From: Strongylocentrotus droebachiensis
Lineage: Eukaryota; Echinodermata; Echinoidea; Camarodonta; Strongylocentrotidae
Length of the DNA: 64,000 bases
Direction: 5' to 3'
Assembly (NCBI GenBank): GCA_035222895.1
Contig: JAVYIG010002223.1
Coordinates: forward strand, 124,001-188,000
The position numbers and the translations under genes are program-made. This document shows, in pieces, positions 27,001 through 37,277 of the stretch; the first letter of the stretch is position 1, and every line of letters starts with the position of its first letter. Under the pieces are notes generated by a model. That model saw only the letters and a program-made list of their open reading frames with translations, made no database searches and was not told where the DNA came from.

Positions 27001-30000
27001 GCTTCTTTTCTGACTACTCGCTTGAGAGCAACATCAAATTCTAGAGCATGAACTAATTGAAATAGTTCAACTTCACAAAAGGAAACTTCTTTCTTTTCAG
27101 CTTTTTTTTCGACTACTCGCTTGAAAGCAACAATAAAATCTAAAGCATGAAACCATTGAAATAGTTTTACTTAACACAAGGAATTTCCTTTCTTTTCAGC
27201 TTCTTCGTTTCACTTAAAGCCCCACTGTACTAATTGTAGCTACTTGCTCCCTCTATATAGAAAACATGCCTAATCGATGACCATGGGTCCCCATGATCCT
27301 CTTTTTCTTATGTTAATTGAGAGCTGAGTTGATGAGATGTCAGTGACCATTCTGGGTGGTCTAATCCCTCCTAGCCAAACTAGTACAGACGGCCTTTAAC
27401 ACAAGGAAACTTCTTTCTTTTCAGCTTCTTTCCCGACTACTTGCTTGAGAGCCAGGGATTTATCAGCCTTCACCGATGATCTCAGTACCGTGTCGTTTAG
27501 TAAGAAGGTTTGGTTTAGTAACTCTTCCAACTACTTCGTCTACAAAGCTATCACTGAGAGGCCTGATGTCAATAACGATAGGGTGAGATAATCTTTCTTT
27601 CTTTCTTTATTTATTAATTTGTGTCTTTGTTTGTTACTTCATTTTTTTTCTTTAAATGGAATATTTTATTCAAATTATACTTTAAAAAGAGCAAAAAAAT
27701 AAATCAAAATAATTCTAGATAAAAATGAGTTTACATCAATAGTGAATGTCTTTTTTTCTCTGAACAGAAATACAACGAAAAATGTTTTGTATAAACAGAA
27801 CACATTTCAGTTTATAAAAATGTATACGTTTAGCATCTCTCATTAATAGGTTACTGAAAATATGGAGTATTTTACGAATGAAGCAAAAAATTACCTCAAA
27901 ATTATATTCCAGGGAATTATGACTCCAGGGTAATTCTATCGGCAGTCCCAATGTCTTTAAAGAGGCCTGAACTATAAAACAAATTTTTTGCCATAAAGAA
28001 TTGTTTTAATAGGGTATCCGCATATGATATCGAATGTATACATGAACAGATGAAAGGAGACAAATACAGATTTTAATATCAGATTGTCTCTTTGTTTTTT
28101 ATTTTACAACAGAGTAAATACATCATGGAGCCCTCTCCCGTCCTGCTCATGAAAGCTGTCAAAAATGACGTTGAAGTGGAAGCGATGAACCAGGCATTCG
28201 TAAGTTGATTTATTACATAGATATCTCTATGATTTATTATGATTTACCAGCATCAAAGGGCTTCTTAAGTTGCATTGAAAATACGATCAAACGAGACTCC
28301 TTTAAATGGATGGTTCTGATTGGTTGAAAGTCAAGATAAATGTATTTTTTGGAGGCAGGCTCAATCGAAACTTTTCATGTAGGAGTCATTCACTTTTTAA
28401 AGAATGTGATCAAACACAACTTAAGCCAACAAAATCGCTAATAGCAGTAGCCAATCAGGTTTAAGCTTTCAACTCTAGCCCGATCTTGATCGGCCAATGA
28501 TAGATAGTTTTGATTGCATAGAGAAATCTTCAATTTATTATGCGCTATATAAATATTCTCTATTATTATTATTATTGATTGTAATTTCCGTTTAAATTGC
28601 GCAATATGTTTTATGGAACGGTTTACTGGAGTTAAAATCGAACAAATTTGTTCATATAATTTCACACCAGATGACGATTGCAACTGAACATAATATCCAG
28701 TATCAATTCATATTAACATTCAAAGCAGTTGCTTCCAATTAGGAGTACTTTTCTTTGTCGTTGACGATGGGAAAATAAGAGATAATTTATTTGAAATTGA
28801 TGAATCACGTTCAGATCAAAATCCATGTGCTAGTAAAATCCATGATTGAAGTGAATCTGTATTTTTGTTATATACTAATGGTATATCACGGTAAATCTTT
28901 TCATTTTTTAACAATCAGATTGCGGATTCAGTGACGGCAATAGAAGTAGCCGCTTGGATGGATGATTTGCTCCAGAATATGGTTGTAAGTTTTTTGTTTA
29001 AATAAATGATTCTCTACCGCCCCTGCCATTGGCAGATATTTTTCAGACCATTACACCCCCATTTAAATATTCAATATTTGTAACTCTCCACCACTTTTGA
29101 GGGGTATAACAATATTGAGGGCGCCGTTAATGTGTAATACAATCCAACTCAAATTTCCAAAGTATCGTGGTATAGTGGTTCATTCGATTGTCTCCCAGCA
29201 AGAAATCTATCCACATTTGCAACTCTCAACAAGTAAGTGGGTACCTGGCAATTATTGGGGTTAATACTAATTTAGGGCCAGTAGGAAGAGCAGTAGGCCT
29301 ATTTATACTGATGTGGCCGCCCTGAATAGATAATACCCAATGTGTAGTGTTTGTATTCGAGAATGAAACAAAGTTCAGGGATTGACGCCAATTTCTGTTG
29401 AAAACATTTTAATATGAAATGCAGATTTGATAGTTTAATACTTCAGTTTCCACAAATTCTGACTTTTCACAATTCCTCTCATCCTCTCTTTCTTTTAGGA
29501 TCCCAAAGAAGGAGATGATCGATCTTTGACGGAATGGCTGGTTGCTCAGAAGACTGAAACATTCAGAGAGTAAGTCATTTTTAAGTGACGATAAAGTAAA
29601 GGTTACTCAGAACAGTAGGTCCATTCTAAGAACAACTCTTGGAAATAAACAACATTTTACCTTGAACCCTGTCTGCGAAAAGATGGAACAATACAAAAAG
29701 ACAAAATGAAAGAGGGCAAGAAGAAGACGAAGGTTAACTTGTCTTTACGGAATTAAAGAATGGAGAATTGACAAACAACAGTTACTCACAGATGCGTACA
29801 AAATGTATCAAAAGATAATGCAAGGATGGGAAGAAGAAGGAAAAGAAGAACAAGAAGAAGAACAAGAAGAAGAAGAGCAAGACCCCCAGACCAAGAAGAA
29901 GAAAAAGAAAACAAATTAAAAAAGGAGAGAAAAAAAGTAGCGTCAGACACCCCTCAGGAGGACCATAAATAAATAGTGAAATTGAAATTGACGTAAATGT

Positions 30001-31400
30001 CTGTCAACAACATATTCACACTTATATCCCACTATTCAGATAAGATAGTCTCCTCGTTTCCGATATTGTCATGTTTTATTTAATTTCTTTCTTTTATATC
30101 CAGATCACATAGCAGTTATCAATACCCGAGTTACGAGACGATAGCCGCCGTAGGTTACCACAGTGCCGACTATTATTACCAGTAAGTGCGTCAAGATATG
30201 GCTCACGTAAATTGTTCATATTTGATAATTTTGAAGAGTGGATATGGAACGTAATGATAATAATAATTATGATATTATTATCAAGGATATTATTATCGTG
30301 GACTTAGGCCCACGCACGCCAGCTATTCCCCACTCTTGACGACGGATAGCCACTCCTACTACCCATCCTCTCCAACCGGCGCTATATATGTCTTTAGAAC
30401 TACATGTATAAGCTCAAGAAACATTACCGACAGTCCTTTTCAGGACTCCCCAATCCTGCCAACATGGTGCAACCGTAAGCCTACTGTATAGATATTATGA
30501 TGATGATGATGTTTTCTCTCTTCTTTTCGTAGCCCTATAGAGGATGACCGGTTTGCCATACCTACCGGTAAGATGTTCCTCTATGACATGGGAGGACAGT
30601 ATAGGTAAGAATTTTTCCCTTCTGAAATGATTCCTTAAAGTAGTCACCCGAAGAATCAAAAGTGTTTTGAATTGATGCAAAATTCATATCATTGCGAAGG
30701 CGAAGCCTGACTGATCAAATTTAACAAATTTTCTTTTCAAAATATGTTTGGGGCCCGCAGTAATCATCTCTCAAATATCTTAATTTTGAGATCCAGATTT
30801 TTAGCCTTTAGCAGTCCTCAGTTAAAGCGTCAAGATTCGTAAAGTCACATGCGAGACACATTTAGCCACAAAGTATTTTACGCCTTTCCATGATATCTAT
30901 ACGATTTTCCAGCAAATCATTCGTGTTTTTTCAAGAGGAGATCTTTCCATCCAGAACATATATAGTTTGTCCATAAGTATTAGTTGTCGCAAATTTTCTT
31001 CGGGTGACTACTTAATCGTAATTATGATATTATTCATCAAATTACCATTAGCATAACGAATAATTTTTGTAACATGTAGGTGGCAAAAAATGGATATGAT
31101 ATTCAATTAATTTAATTTCTTGTTGAAAACTAAGAAGATGCGTTGATGGTTACAGATAAACTCTCTTCTGGCTCTTGGCATGTTCGTAATGTAGACACAG
31201 TTTAATTTGACCCCCCCCCCCCCCCCACACACGCACTTTGAGCAAGAGAATGAGAGTGAGAGAGAGGGGGGAGGATATTGGGGGGAAGATGTAGACAAGA
31301 TAAACCTGAAAGACAATAGAAAGAGAGAGAGAGAGGGGGGGGGGACATACACATAGAAAGGATAAAATGAGAAAATATGCAAAGCAAAGTGACATCACAG

Positions 31401-31437
<37 letters not shown>

Positions 31438-34437
31438 AAGGAAACATACACAGAGAAGAAAATGGGGAAAATGGAAAGACTAGAGGGCACAGGAGGCAGA
31501 GAGAAAGAGAGAGAGGGGGGGGGGTATAAGAATGAACAAAAAACATCTTGATATATCTTATTCATCAATGTAATTTTCTCTTTGATATAAATGGCAGAGA
31601 AGGGACGACTACCCTCGCTCGAACCTTCTTCTTCGCCAAGGAATGGTATGAGGAGAATGAGAACCGTTATGAGTTTGATCGCACCTACGATCCTGCAAGG
31701 CCAACTGAATTTCAGCAGGTAAATAATAATGAATAATTATATGGATATGTATATAGCGCCGGTATCCGCCAGGCGCCGACGCTCATGGCGCTTTATACAT
31801 ATTATCCTGGTTGTAGCCGAGCTGCCAAAGTAACTAGCGCTCAAGCATATCGGGTACCCATTTACACCTGGGTGGAGAGTGGCAAATGTAGATTAAGGTA
31901 ACTCTTATAATTATTCATAAACCAAGAATTTTCAAGTTATCCATTCACTATTTTGAATTTAAGGCTTCCTCCGAGAAGTTTCAATTGTTGTAAAGAATTT
32001 TTTCGGCTTGCATCTAGTAGATAAAGATCGCATGCTCGATCTTGTAATTGAAAACAGATCAGAACAATATTGGAACCAGCGGGATTTGAACCTGCCATCT
32101 ACCGTTGACTCTACCACCAGGCTATCACTGGCCCATGGCCCAGTCACGACGAACTAGAAAGAAATTAATACCTCAGCTGCCCTGACTCATTCTAATTTAT
32201 CAATATTCATGATCCTCCATTAATAGGACAAAAGCTTATTTTAATTTTCCAAGTACAACTCATTAGAGAAAAGAATGAATGAGAGACGATAACAAAAAAA
32301 ATCCCATATTAGAATGACTAGAGGCTTTCGATTAAACTTTGAAAATATTTGTCCTTGATATTTTGCGATTAATTTTCAGTGGACGAGGAGGGGGTGGCTA
32401 GTTGGGTTGGTCAACTTGACCGCTTTGAACGTCGGCCGTTTATCGAAGTGATATTTCGCAAGGATGTGCAAACTAATGTAGAGGGTACATTTATTTTTTG
32501 CTCAAAATGAGTTGATTATAGTCATGAGAATTAGACGAAAATGTTCACATACTGATAAATTTATATTCTACATGTCTTTCTGTATAGATTTATGTTTTAG
32601 GTGATGGTTGTTCACGTTAAAACAAATTGTTTTCGATAGATTAATACCAATTTTTTGTTTGTTTATTTGTTTTACAGGAGGTGTACACCCGTATTGTACT
32701 TGGTCTCATTGATCTGTCTATGGCGAAATTCCACACAAATGTATACGGTAAACATACTTTCTATGTCGCAACTGTTTTTAGATGTTGTTTCCAAGTTTCT
32801 GCAATTTCAATTTTTTTTTCATGAGAGTTTACATTTGTTTAGATATGAAATAATCTAAGACCCGAGAGAATCTTTTTCCTGATTAAATCAGTCGAAAAAT
32901 AATTACAATGAGAAGAAGAAATCTTTTTATGAAGGTCGTCAGATTTTCAAGTTCACAGACACGATTTCAAATGATTTGTCAACGAGTCTACAAACTTTGA
33001 CTGAGACGGTTTCGAGAAACTAGCCCTTGGTGTCGGACTTGACTGTGCGCGGCATTGTGTTAGTACGCCCTCTGCGAGGGATTATTTTAAATACACATAT
33101 AGTAAACAACTAAATTATTCAAACCCTTCGTAAGTTTGTGTAATGTTTCAAGTACAGATATGGCAAATTAATATGTCCCAATATATGTTTTGGGGGAATG
33201 CGACATATTAAAGCTTACATCTAAAAGGTATTCAACAAAGGCCTTAATTCAACCAGTCCACCGTTTCATTCTTGAGTTATGAAAAACAAAAAAATCATCA
33301 AATTTACCAGAGGTATGAATAATTTAGCTGTTAACTGTATACGTTCAAGAGTTCATTGTCGTCCCCTTGGAGTCTGCATTTTCTTATATTCAGTATTCAG
33401 TAATAAATATGGATGGTAAACCTTCTACTTTACTGTGATGGGCACTTAAGCAGACTTTTCTTAACTGCCGCAGTGGCAGCGATGGGATACGATTCCGCCA
33501 TTGAAACGACTGGTGCCCTAAACCTAATATGGATGACTGCTCATTTTTCTCTTTGACCTTTCTTGCTCAGGGCGTGACCTGGATGCCATTGCCCGGCAGT
33601 ACTTGTGGGACGTAGGCTTGGACTACTTTCACCCGACCGGCTACGGCGTCGGACAGTATCTCACCGCTCATGAAGGTATATAGATTTTTTTTTTTTAATG
33701 TCAAATGTTATTTCAGTTAATAATTATAATTATAATTTGCTTATTATTATAGCGGCCATACACTTACTTTATCAGAAGTCTCTAAGCGCTCTACAATAAT
33801 GCAGCGTAATTTCCCTGGCTTTAGCAAAGCAGCTGTCACGTCTGCATTTCAAGGAATAAATTCCTACCAAGTCGCCATTTACTTCACCTGGGTGGAGTGT
33901 GGCAAATGTAGATCAGCGTCTTGCAAAATGACATTAGTGCCGCCGCGGGACTCGAACCGCGAACCTTGTGATCAAAAGTGTGGCGATGTATCCACTCGAC
34001 CACGACACATTAGAGCGTAAAAATTTGTGAAAAAATAGCTCTACATTATATACACGTATGTACCTCGTAGGAAGGAGATGTGTAAAATATGTTCAACAAA
34101 ATGAAACAGTCAAAAAAAAATACTTACATGGGGAAGAGACGTTTTTATTTACTATTTTCCCTTTTTTCAGGTCCTGTCTTTATCCATTCTGGATTCAGCG
34201 TCGATGAGCAGCCATTTAATCGCAGCATGTTCGTCTCTGCAGGTATTTATATTATAATGAATTTAGTTTTTAACAGATGTTCCCATTTTCCAGTCTAGAC
34301 AGTATAAATAACATTGAGACTGATAAATAGTGGATTGTACATTTTCCGAAAGGGAATGAGCGAGAGAGAGGGAGAGAGAGAGAGAGAGAGAGACAGACAG
34401 AGATAGAGACAGAGAGAGAGAGACAGACAGACAGACA

Positions 34438-34481
<44 letters not shown>

Positions 34482-35021
34482 CAGAGAGAGAGACAGACAT
34501 TCATGCATTCATGAATATGCATTCATTTATTTAATCGTTCTTTCATTCATCAATTCATCCATCCATCCATCCATTTATCCATACGTCCATCCATCTATCT
34601 ATCCATCTATCTATCCATCCATTCATTCATCCATACATTCATGCATACATTCATTCATTCATTCATCCATCCATCCATCCATCCATCCATCCATCCATCC
34701 ATCCATCCATTTATCCATACGTTCATCCATCTATCTATCCATCCGTTCATTCATCCATTCATCCATACATTCATTCATTCATTCATTTATCCATTCATCC
34801 AGTCATTCATTCATTTTAATATTTCTTTTTACATTCATTCAAACATAGGTCCAGGCTTCTATTATCGCAATCCTGACAATGACAGGGAGAGTGACTTCGG
34901 TGCCCGTGTCAGCAATGTTCTCTATGCCAAACCCGTCACCCGAAGACCTGTAAGAAATGTTTACATTCATTCTATTTCCTTTCCTCTTTCTTCTATCTCT
35001 CTCTCTCTCTCTCTTTATCTC

Positions 35022-35056
<35 letters not shown>

Positions 35057-35195
35057 TGTCTTCTTCTTCTCTCCACCTCCCTTTCTTTATTCTCCTTCTC
35101 CCTCCTCTTCTTTTTCCTCTACTTCTTATTGCACCCATCTGCAATATTCATTCACTGAATTATTTTTATGAGTATCATTTTGTGTTCTCCTTCTT

Positions 35196-35231
<36 letters not shown>

Positions 35232-36890
35232 TCTCTATCTCTGAATTGTTCCTCTCTATTGGTATCTCCTTCTCATTGGATTTTTTTAGTTCTATTTCCA
35301 TTATCTGTTAAAATTTCTTAATTCTAATAGCCTTATTTTGAAAAAGCATGCCCAAATATATCTATTGACTAAGTAAATAAAAACTACTCAACCCCCCTCC
35401 CCCTACATACACGAATTTAATACGAGCCATTTCTTTGTCTTTTTAGTATGATTTCCTGAACGAGGATCAGAGTGATGACGTTCAGTTTCTTGAATTTGAG
35501 ACGGTGACCTTCGTACCCTTTGAGCCCAGGCTGATCACCTTTGAGTACTTCACAAGAAAACAGGTAGTTCTCATTTTTTTGTCAGATCAATTAATTCTAT
35601 AGTTTCAAAAATTGAGTTTGAAAAACATAGTCATGGTCGTGAATGAGGCCATGCTCCTCTGTGTATTGTTTTTGAAAGGGTATTAATCTGTTTTATTCAC
35701 GGCAATTACAATGGTATAGGTTAGATTCTTGGTGAGATGATAGTTTCATTAATATGAATGATACACGATTTATAAGTAATGATGAAGATATTGATCGTGA
35801 GGATTACACAATTGATGATGGTTATGTGATAATGGCAATTAAGGAAGTTATACGATTGTTATTATAATCATGGTGACAACAAATGTGAATTTGTGTTTCT
35901 TCTGGTGATGTTGGCGGTTAATGATGATGATGGTGATGATGATGATGATGATGATGATGGTGATGACGACGATGATGATGATGATGATGCTGATGATGCT
36001 GATGTTGGCGGATGATGATGATGATGGTAATGATGATGGTCATGATTGATGATTTTCGATGATTATGATGGTGCTAACGATGGGTATGGTGATGGTGATG
36101 GTAAATGATGCTATTAATAGAGAAGTTGATGATGATCATAATTATGATGATGATAGAGACATTGGTGACAATGATAATGGTGATTAAGTTGATATAGGTT
36201 CCTTCCATTCTTACATGATCCCTTGATTACGGTCAAAATACACACACAAAATACAACTAAACAGTCTTAATGTTATCATTCTGAAGACATGTATGAGATA
36301 TAAGGCCCTAAGCAATGACGTATCCAGACCATAGTCTCCGAAGGGGCAAAACATCCCAACATCCTCTTATCCATATACCTGTAACAAGAAAATCTCTTTT
36401 AGAGAGATGGTCATCGTTAGAGAGGATATCGCCCAAAATTACTTAGTTTGAAAAAAGATATCTATATTTTGTGTATTTTTCTAATCACTTAGAATGAATC
36501 TTTCACTTTACAACTACAAGTGGCTGTTATTCTCTTTCTTGGTTTCAAATTCATCAGGAGGGGGGCAAACTACATTCTTTTCCCCTCCTTTAAATACACT
36601 GGGGTTTTTCTAAATCATTGAATGTGCAGGGAGAAAAAGCAGTTAAAAGACTTACCAACTGAATTATTCACTCCCTTTATTAGCTTGACTGGTACAACGA
36701 CTACAACGCACAAATCCGAGAGAAAATGAGCGGCGTTCTCTCCGGCACAGCTCTGAAATGGATGAAAAGGAGAACGAGATTTCAGAAGTACAAGTGGGAA
36801 TACATCGGTGGGGCGTCGACGATTTCGATGACGACCACGGCCATCATAGTTTCCCTAGTCTCTTTCATAACGTCCATTCTAGTGTTGTAG
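16333..36890 (+). CDS. Aminopeptidase P-like pseudoenzyme, copy A (XPNPEP2-like)
   Basis: Exons: 16333-16378, 17842-17927, 19281-19394, 20467-20530, 21104-21229, 21631-21774, 23348-23614, 24176-24316, 24963-25044, 25648-25745, 27425-27582, 28113-28199, 28919-28984, 29499-29569, 30104-30181, 30533-30604, 31598-31718, 32678-32747, 33571-33675, 34171-34242, 34849-34949, 35447-35563, 36684-36890; 2,493 bases, 830 residues, phases consistent throughout. The ATG has a strong context (A at -3, G at +4). Order: signal peptide 1 to about 22; RxKR at 26-29; two creatinase-like domains with [24 protein letters not shown] and [16 protein letters not shown]; then the pita-bread domain. Known family: dimanganese enzymes that remove an N-terminal residue before Pro. 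Seen here: D561 is kept (LYDMGGQY), but T572, Y655, G690 and S711 replace the other four ligands and Y541 replaces the proton-shuttle His. H651 and H664 remain. Inferred to be inactive as a peptidase. The C-terminus has GGAS (804-807) then a hydrophobic tail, a GPI-type signal. Sequons include FNGT and FSNSS. It is longer than vertebrate XPNPEP2 (about 674), partly through an insertion in exon 7. Confidence 0.92.
16830..17220. repeat. Imperfect (GAT)n / (GGTGAT)n in copy A intron 1
   Basis: About 390 bases of interrupted GAT, GGT and AAT triplets. Poly-Met and poly-His frames across it are artefacts. Confidence 0.9.
17928..19280 (+). other. Copy A intron 2
   Basis: 1.35 kb between exons 2 and 3. 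It contains AT-rich unique sequence with one 90-codon frame at 18424-18696 that resembles nothing I recognise, and a LINE-3'-end-like stretch near 19110-19180. No further exon is needed, because exons 2 and 3 join in phase 0 and match copy B. Confidence 0.6.
19984..20245 (+). repeat. Dispersed repeat shared with copy B intron 11
   Basis: Read in the opposite orientation, it matches 54120-54318 and 54955-55235. Shared blocks include GTTTCT..CACAATGCA, TTATATGCTAGATGA and ATCGATTCCACA-type stretches. It belongs to the TIR family defined at 53946-54318 and lies in copy A intron 3. Confidence 0.6.
20588..20750 (+). mobile_element. SINE family B fragment
   Basis: Plus-strand orientation of the conserved block TACATTTGCCACACTCCGCC followed by CAGGTGAGG. 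It matches the 33722-34016 copy in reverse. The tRNA-like head is missing. Copy A intron 4. Confidence 0.5.
21418..21622. repeat. (CT)n with CTATCAAT interruptions
   Basis: About 200 bases of CT repeat that end directly at the exon 6 acceptor of copy A (21629-21630), so they serve as its polypyrimidine tract. Confidence 0.92.
22795..23335 (-). mobile_element. LINE 3' fragment flanked by about 42-bp direct repeats
   Basis: On the minus strand, frames around 23310-22880 encode a LINE RT C-terminal segment ([40 protein letters not shown]). It is flanked by diverged direct repeats at 22795-22836 and 23294-23335, each built around ATTTCTTT.ACTCCTCT. A CT-rich run follows the first repeat. It lies in copy A intron 6 and ends 12 bases before exon 7. 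Confidence 0.75.
23348..23614 (+). other. Copy A exon 7 with copy-specific insertion
   Basis: Encodes 89 residues against 56 in copy B exon 7. The flanks align (NLVD near the middle, Y/F.AG at the end). The 33 extra residues of copy A lie near [20 protein letters not shown] and are rich in Asp, Gly and Pro, which suggests a surface loop. There is no intron inside, so the insertion is exonic. Confidence 0.85.
23815..24115. repeat. (TAG/TAT)n trinucleotide repeat
   Basis: About 300 bases of TAG, CAG and TAT triplets in copy A intron 7. The poly-Leu frame on the minus strand is an artefact. Confidence 0.93.
25520..25622 (-). mobile_element. SINE family A head beside copy A exon 10
   Basis: On the minus strand it has GCGATGGTTCAGTGGTAGAG (A box) and GGGTTCGAAACC (B box), with a tRNA-like CTCGTAA anticodon region. 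The same head and the first part of the body occur at 47130-47334. The element ends about 25 bases before exon 10, leaving room only for the polypyrimidine tract. It is not called a tRNA gene because the 3' stem does not close and the sequence is repeated. Confidence 0.75.
25925..26185. repeat. Dispersed repeat, family C body
   Basis: Shares AATTTCAATTGTTTAAA-like and GATCGATCTGTAATTGAAAA stretches with 31905-32147. The tRNA-like head seen there is absent. Copy A intron 10. Confidence 0.45.
26635..26839 (-). mobile_element. TTAA-flanked MITE, copy 1
   Basis: About 200 bp with ends TTAAAGGCA / TGCCTTTAA and conserved interior blocks TTAACATAAGAAAAAGAGGA and ATATAGAGGGAGCAAGTAGC. Inserted in the acceptor array of copy A intron 10, in the opposite orientation to copy 2. 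Confidence 0.85.
27214..27399 (+). mobile_element. TTAA-flanked MITE, copy 2
   Basis: About 186 bp with ends TTAAAGCCCCACTGTACTA / TAGTACAGACGGCCTTTAA. Uninterrupted array units carry a single TTAA-like site here (ACTTAACACAAGG near 27169), so the duplicated TTAA is directly visible. This fits piggyBac-type insertion. Confidence 0.88.
29130..29345 (+). mobile_element. Possible SINE remnant
   Basis: Contains an A-box-like TCGTGGTATAGTGGTTC and family-B-like words (CACATTTGCAACTCTCAAC) in copy A intron 13. It is diverged and its ends are unclear. Confidence 0.35.
29800..29945 (+). repeat. Purine-rich GAA/AAG tract
   Basis: GAAGAA-type repeats in copy A intron 14. No supportable coding content. 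Confidence 0.7.
30104..30604 (+). other. Copy A exons 15-16: first part of the active-site region
   Basis: Exon 15 aligns to the segment that carries the proton-shuttle His in active aminopeptidase P (XPNPEP1 His395); the position is Y541 here (SADYYYH). Exon 16 holds LYDMGGQY with D561, the one metal-ligand Asp that survives (XPNPEP1 Asp415). Confidence 0.85.
31205..31525. repeat. Poly-C and GA-rich low complexity
   Basis: Several (GA)n runs and a poly-C tract in copy A intron 16. Pro/Ser/Leu frames on the minus strand are compositional. Confidence 0.85.
31598..31718 (+). other. Copy A exon 17: second Asp ligand replaced
   Basis: [17 protein letters not shown]. Active relatives read GTTD at this point, 11 residues after the first ligand Asp. 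The spacing is kept here and T572 occupies the position. The exon continues with an acidic, charged segment rather than the usual short linker and is 8 codons longer than in copy B. Confidence 0.87.
31745..31895 (-). mobile_element. SINE family B fragment
   Basis: Shares TATAGCGCC and ACCTGGGTGGAGAGTGGCAA blocks with 33722-34016, same orientation, head missing. Copy A intron 17. Confidence 0.55.
31905..32147 (-). mobile_element. tRNA-derived SINE, family C
   Basis: Minus-strand head with GATAGCCTGGTGGTAGAGTC (A box) and CAGGTTCAAATCCC (B box), followed by a body containing CAATTACAAGATCGAGCATG that is partly shared with 25925-26185. Confidence 0.65.
33098..33350 (+). mobile_element. TIR repeat, family with 42245-42440 and 59400-59640
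   Basis: Ends AACTAAATTATTCAAACCC and GGTATGAATAATTTAGCTG are mutually inverted. The shared core is TTAAAGCTTACATCTAAAAG, then TATTCAACAAAGGCC and AACCAGTCCACC. Copy A intron 18. Confidence 0.7.
33722..34016 (-). mobile_element. tRNA-derived SINE, family B (longest copy)
   Basis: About 290 bp. The minus-strand head reads CGTGGTCGAGTGGATACATC then GGTTCGAGTCCC. The body on the plus strand includes TCACCTGGGTGGAGTGTGGC. Copy A intron 19. Confidence 0.75.
34365..34845. repeat. (GA)n, (GACA)n and (CATC/CATT)n block
   Basis: About 130 bases of GA/GACA repeat followed by about 340 bases of imperfect CATC/CATT tetramers, ending next to the exon 21 acceptor of copy A (34848). Confidence 0.93.
34996..35240. 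repeat. (CT)n runs in copy A intron 21
   Basis: Two CT runs (about 34996-35053 and 35196-35240) separated by CT-rich sequence. Confidence 0.9.
35915..36190. repeat. (GAT)n repeat in copy A intron 22
   Basis: Imperfect GAT/GGT triplets, like intron 1 of the same gene. Confidence 0.9.
36684..36890 (+). other. Copy A exon 23: C-terminus with GPI-type signal
   Basis: 68 codons plus TAG. A charged helix-like stretch ([14 protein letters not shown]) precedes GGAS, a short polar spacer and a hydrophobic tail ([16 protein letters not shown]) that reaches the stop. This is the layout of a GPI-attachment signal, as in vertebrate XPNPEP2. The length is identical to copy B (207 bases). Confidence 0.85.
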
Positions 36891-36976
36891 ATATTTTAAT
36901 CACGTTGGAGAGTCCTTTTGGATTGTACGACACATGCTCCTGCGACGATTGCCCAGCGGTCAAGAACTGACACTAA

Positions 36977-37260
36977 GAGAATTCTTCTTAATTTCAACCC
37001 TAATCCTAAACCTAAACCGAACCTAAAACCCAGTTTCAACTGTGAGCCTAACCGTACAGATCACACACTATTAAGCGTATTCTTAATTTCAACCCGGAAC
37101 CAATACCTAACCTAAAACCCAGTTGCAACTGTGAGCCTAACCGTACAGATTCGACACTAAGTGAATTCTTAACTTCATCCCTGGATCAAAGGATGTACCT
37201 TACTCTAATCCGGAACCTAATTCTAACTTGAAACCCAACTGCAACTCTAGCCATAACCCA
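36977..37260 (+). repeat. Degenerate 100-bp tandem repeat in copy A 3' UTR
   Basis: Three diverged units share TTCTTAATTTCAACCC, AACCTAAAACCCAGTT and GTGAGCCTAACCGTACAGAT. The CCTAAACC-type words make it weakly telomere-like on the complementary strand. Confidence 0.75.
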
Positions 37261-37271
37261 CAACATAACGA

Positions 37272-37277
37272 AATAAA
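37272..37277 (+). promoter_or_regulatory. Candidate polyadenylation signal of copy A
   Basis: AATAAA about 380 bases after the stop codon. Later AATAAA hexamers exist, so the choice is tentative. Confidence 0.35.

Larger units (their letters stand above)
26235..27424 (+). repeat. 97-bp tandem array that repeats the exon 11 splice acceptor
   Basis: About eight units of 97-100 bp. Each has ACACAAGGAAACT, a pyrimidine tract, TTTTCAG and then CTTCTTTTCGACTACTTGCT, the first bases of exon 11. Decoy AGs end at 26304, 26381, 26478, 26578, 26884, 27001, 27100 and 27199. The genuine acceptor ends at 27424, and only there does the sequence run on as exon. Two TTAA MITEs (26635-26839, 27214-27399) interrupt the array. 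Confidence 0.9.
33571..34949 (+). other. Copy A exons 19-21: remaining ligands replaced
   Basis: Exon 19 has [16 protein letters not shown]. The HGTGHG ligand His is Y655, while flanking H651 and H664, used for substrate contacts in active enzymes, persist. At the exon 20/21 junction SAGPGFYY replaces the (I/D)EPGYY motif, giving G690 for Glu. In exon 21 FGARVSNV replaces FGIR.E(N/D)V, giving S711 for Glu. Exon 21 also has a few extra residues between the two sites. Confidence 0.88.

Noticed and set aside
31107..31546. Pro/Ser/Leu-rich minus-strand frames
   Set aside because: Produced by GA and poly-C tracts.
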